NCBI GenBank assembly: GCA_002428805.1
Contig: DIXX01000063.1
Span: 11,069 to 19,614 of the forward strand
Source: Cetobacterium sp. UBA6069
Lineage (GTDB): Bacteria > Fusobacteriota > Fusobacteriia > Fusobacteriales > Fusobacteriaceae
Length of the DNA stretch: 8,546 nt
Direction: 5' to 3'
The notes beneath the pieces were generated by a model that saw only the letters and a program-made list of their open reading frames with translations, was not told where the DNA came from and searched no databases. Of the stretch, positions 6,906-8,546 are shown one piece after another (the first letter of the stretch is position 1; each line of letters begins with the position of its first letter). Position numbers and translations under genes: made by a program.

Positions 6906-6923
6906 ATCTCTCAAGCTTTTTTT
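6892..6923 (+). terminator. Intrinsic terminator in the metY leader (attenuator)
   Basis: AGCTTGGGAGA (6892-6902) pairs with TCTCTCAAGCT (6907-6917), 11 bp with one G-T wobble and a TTTA loop. Seven T follow (6917-6923). It lies between a promoter and the metY ribosome binding site (GGGAGG 6948-6953). It therefore ends transcripts that have not yet reached a full-length gene, as expected of an attenuator. Confidence 0.9.
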
Positions 6924-6960
6924 ATTTTAAAAATTTTGTTTTAAAAAGGGAGGATAGATT

Positions 6961-8232
6961 ATGGCTTATAAATTTGAAACAATTCAGCTTCACGGAGGAC
7001 AATATCCAGATTCAGAAACAGGTTCAAGAGCAGTTCCAATTTATCAAACATCGTCATATGTATTTAAAGATAGTGATCATGCAGCAAGATTATTCTCTTT
7101 AGAAGAACCGGGGAATATATATACAAGATTAGGAAATCCAACAACAGCAGTATTAGAGGAAAGAGTAGCTCTTTTAGAGGGAGGTGTTGGAGCTTTAGCT
7201 GTAGCTTCTGGTGCAGCAGCAGTTGCTTATGCATTTTTGACTATAGCAAAATCTGGAGATGAGATACTTTCTGCAAGTAATATATACGGTGGTACATATA
7301 ACCTTTTAGCAAATACAATAAAAGATTATGGAATTGAATCGAAGTTTTTTAATCCAAAAAATTTAGAGGATTTAAAAGCTTTAATAACTTCTAAAACAAA
7401 GATAATATTTATAGAGAGTTTAGGAAATCCAAGTGGAGATGTTGTAGATATTGAGGGTATATCTGAGATTGCTCATAAGCATAATATTCCAGTTGTTGTA
7501 GATAATACATTTGCAACTCCATATTTAATAAAACCATTTGAATTTGGAGCGGATATAGTTGTATATTCAGCTACAAAATTTTTGGGTGGTCATGGAACTT
7601 CAATAGCGGGAGTGATTGTTGATGGTGGAAAATTCAATTGGAAAGATGAAAAGTTTGAAACCTTCAATACTCCGGATAATGGGTATCATGGATTAAAATA
7701 TTCGGACTTGAATGAAAATGCATTCATAACAAAAGCAAGAGTAAAAACTTTGAGAGACACAGGAGCAGCGTTATCTCCGTTCAATGCATTTTTGATTCTT
7801 CAAGGTATAGAAACTCTATCTTTAAGAATGGAAAGACATGTAAAAAATGCAAAAGAGATAGCTAAGTTTTTATATGAAAATGATGAAGTTGAATGGGTGA
7901 GTTATCCAGAATTCCAAGAAAATACCGATAAAAAATTAATGAAAAAATATCTTAAAAATGGAGCAACATCTATCTTTACTTTTGGCCTTAAAGGGGGCAG
8001 AGAACGTGGTAAAAGATTTATAGATTCTTTAGAACTATTTTCTCATCTAGCTAATGTCGCAGATGCGAAATCTTTAATAATACATCCAGCTTCAACAACA
8101 CATGGACAACTGAGTGATGCTGAATTAAAAAACTCAGGTATAAAACCTGAAACAATAAGAATATCAGTTGGTTTAGAAAATATAGACGATCTGATTTTGG
8201 ATTTAGAAAAAGCTATCTTTTCAAGTAAATAG
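6961..8232 (+). CDS. metY: O-acetylhomoserine sulfhydrylase (homocysteine synthase), PLP-dependent
   Basis: 423 residues, the usual length of MetY. It joins O-acetyl-L-homoserine with sulfide to give homocysteine and acetate in the direct sulfhydrylation route to methionine; it is cytoplasmic and normally a tetramer. Cys/Met metabolism PLP-enzyme motifs seen: IYTRLGNPT (53-61) with phosphate-contacting Tyr54 and Arg56 from the neighbouring subunit; ASGAAA (82-87); NIYGGTYNLL (107-116) with the ring-stacking Tyr109; VVVDNTFATPYL (178-189) with Asp181 contacting the pyridine nitrogen; VYSATKFLGGHG (201-212) with the Schiff-base Lys206; and ETIRISVGLE (397-406) with Arg400 for the substrate carboxylate. 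The long insertion around 225-255 (FETFNTPDNGYHG) is typical of MetY rather than cystathionine gamma-synthase. GGGAGG lies 7 bases upstream of the ATG. Control is by the Met leader attenuator; metF follows 8 bases after the stop. Confidence 0.96.
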   Translation: MAYKFETIQLHGGQYPDSETGSRAVPIYQTSSYVFKDSDHAARLFSLEEPGNIYTRLGNPTTAVLEERVALLEGGVGALAVASGAAAVAYAFLTIAKSGDEILSASNIYGGTYNLLANTIKDYGIESKFFNPKNLEDLKALITSKTKIIFIESLGNPSGDVVDIEGISEIAHKHNIPVVVDNTFATPYLIKPFEFGADIVVYSATKFLGGHGTSIAGVIVDGGKFNWKDEKFETFNTPDNGYHGLKYSDLNENAFITKARVKTLRDTGAALSPFNAFLILQGIETLSLRMERHVKNAKEIAKFLYENDEVEWVSYPEFQENTDKKLMKKYLKNGATSIFTFGLKGGRERGKRFIDSLELFSHLANVADAKSLIIHPASTTHGQLSDAELKNSGIKPETIRISVGLENIDDLILDLEKAIFSSK

Positions 8233-8236
8233 GAGG
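8231..8236 (+). promoter_or_regulatory. metF ribosome binding site overlapping the metY stop codon
   Basis: AGGAGG lies 4 bases before the metF ATG at 8241. The metY stop TAG (8230-8232) shares its last two bases with it, giving TAGGAGG. This is the same arrangement as in the efflux operon and suggests translational coupling of metY and metF. Confidence 0.85.
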
Positions 8237-8240
8237 GGTT

Positions 8241-8546
8241 ATGAAAATTAAAAATTTATATAAAAAGAAAAAACCGGTTATATCATTTGAAATATTTCCA
8301 CCAAATGAAAAATATCCTATTGAAAGTGTATTTGAAACGATTGATGAACTTGTAAAATTAAAACCAGATTTTATAAGTGTGACATATGGTGCAGGTGGAA
8401 CAACTAGAGGAAGAACTGTAGAGATTGCGTCTAGAATAAAAAATACCTATGACATAGAGGTTTTAGCTCATTTAACATGTATAGGAGCTAGAGAAAAGGA
8501 GATAGACAATATCTTAGAGGAACTAAAAAGAGAGAACATAGAGAAT
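8241..8546 (+). CDS. metF: 5,10-methylenetetrahydrofolate reductase, N-terminal part (C-terminus outside window)
   Basis: 102 codons are visible, open to the window end. The enzyme is an FAD protein that reduces methylene-THF to 5-methyl-THF, the methyl donor for turning homocysteine into methionine. Motifs seen are the first TIM-barrel strand SFEIFPP (15-21) with the catalytic Glu17, the segment DFISVTYGAGGTTR (43-56) with the Thr and Tyr that line the flavin pocket, and VLAHLTC (74-80), which carries the conserved FAD-contacting His77. These are hallmarks of bacterial MetF. The start is set by AGGAGG four bases upstream. It is in one operon with metY, so the two genes supply both substrates of methionine synthase and share the leader control. 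Confidence 0.93.
   Translation, partial: MKIKNLYKKKKPVISFEIFPPNEKYPIESVFETIDELVKLKPDFISVTYGAGGTTRGRTVEIASRIKNTYDIEVLAHLTCIGAREKEIDNILEELKRENIEN

Larger units (their letters stand above)
6726..6923 (+). promoter_or_regulatory. Methionine leader-peptide attenuator controlling metY-metF
   Basis: This segment holds everything expected of ribosome-mediated attenuation. There is a promoter just upstream, a short ORF with its own ribosome binding site and a cluster of Met codons (6777-6791), an anti-antiterminator hairpin (6831-6869), an alternative antiterminator (6861-6905), and an intrinsic terminator (6892-6923) 37 bases before metY. Inferred logic: with ample Met-tRNA the ribosome reaches the stop codon at 6816-6818, the hairpin at 6831-6869 forms and the terminator stops transcription. 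When Met-tRNA is scarce the ribosome stalls on codons 10-14, upstream pairings change, the antiterminator forms and metY-metF are transcribed. I saw no T-box (GGTGG-type) sequence and no S-box core. The pairing is worked out by eye, not by folding software. Confidence 0.8.

Noticed and set aside
6726..6960. T-box or SAM-I (S-box) riboswitch upstream of metY
   Set aside because: There is no GGTGG-type T-box sequence paired with a specifier hairpin, and I could not find the S-box core motifs. The Met-rich ORF with its own ribosome binding site explains the region better.
1..8546. CRISPR array, insertion sequence, tRNA or rRNA
   Set aside because: No regularly spaced repeats, transposase frames, terminal inverted repeats or structural RNA genes were seen anywhere in the window.

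Overview
The window is AT-rich DNA that looks like a member of the Fusobacteriota (Fusobacterium, Cetobacterium or Ilyobacter type). This is inferred from very low GC, strong AGGAGG-type ribosome binding sites, and Gram-negative envelope genes (a TolC-type outer membrane protein, a periplasmic adaptor lipoprotein and a small beta-barrel). The genus cannot be fixed from the sequence alone.

Left part, minus strand (1-4655): an efflux operon and a peptidase gene. The operon begins with a 726-residue TolC-family protein that carries an extra N-terminal periplasmic-binding-like domain. It is followed 10 bases later by a membrane-fusion (adaptor) lipoprotein that runs off the window. The inner-membrane pump should lie further left, outside the window. 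Upstream, on the same strand, is an M3-family zinc oligopeptidase with its own near-consensus promoter (4686-4714) and a clear intrinsic terminator (2921-2951), so it is a separate transcription unit.

Middle, plus strand (4806-6647): an aldehyde dehydrogenase of the class-3-like group, whose true start is the ATG at 4806, and a small outer-membrane beta-barrel protein. No intrinsic terminator is visible after either gene.

Right part, plus strand (6691-8546): a methionine biosynthesis unit. A good promoter (6691-6719) is followed by a 22-codon leader ORF with its own ribosome binding site. Codons 10-14 of this leader read Met-Met-Asn-Met-Met. Next comes a chain of mutually exclusive RNA hairpins ending in an intrinsic terminator (6892-6923), then metY (O-acetylhomoserine sulfhydrylase) and metF (methylenetetrahydrofolate reductase, cut by the window end). 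MetY makes homocysteine and MetF makes the methyl donor for its methylation, so a Met-codon attenuator is a fitting control. This leader is the most interesting element of the window: it looks like classical ribosome-mediated attenuation sensing methionine, with no T-box or S-box motifs visible.
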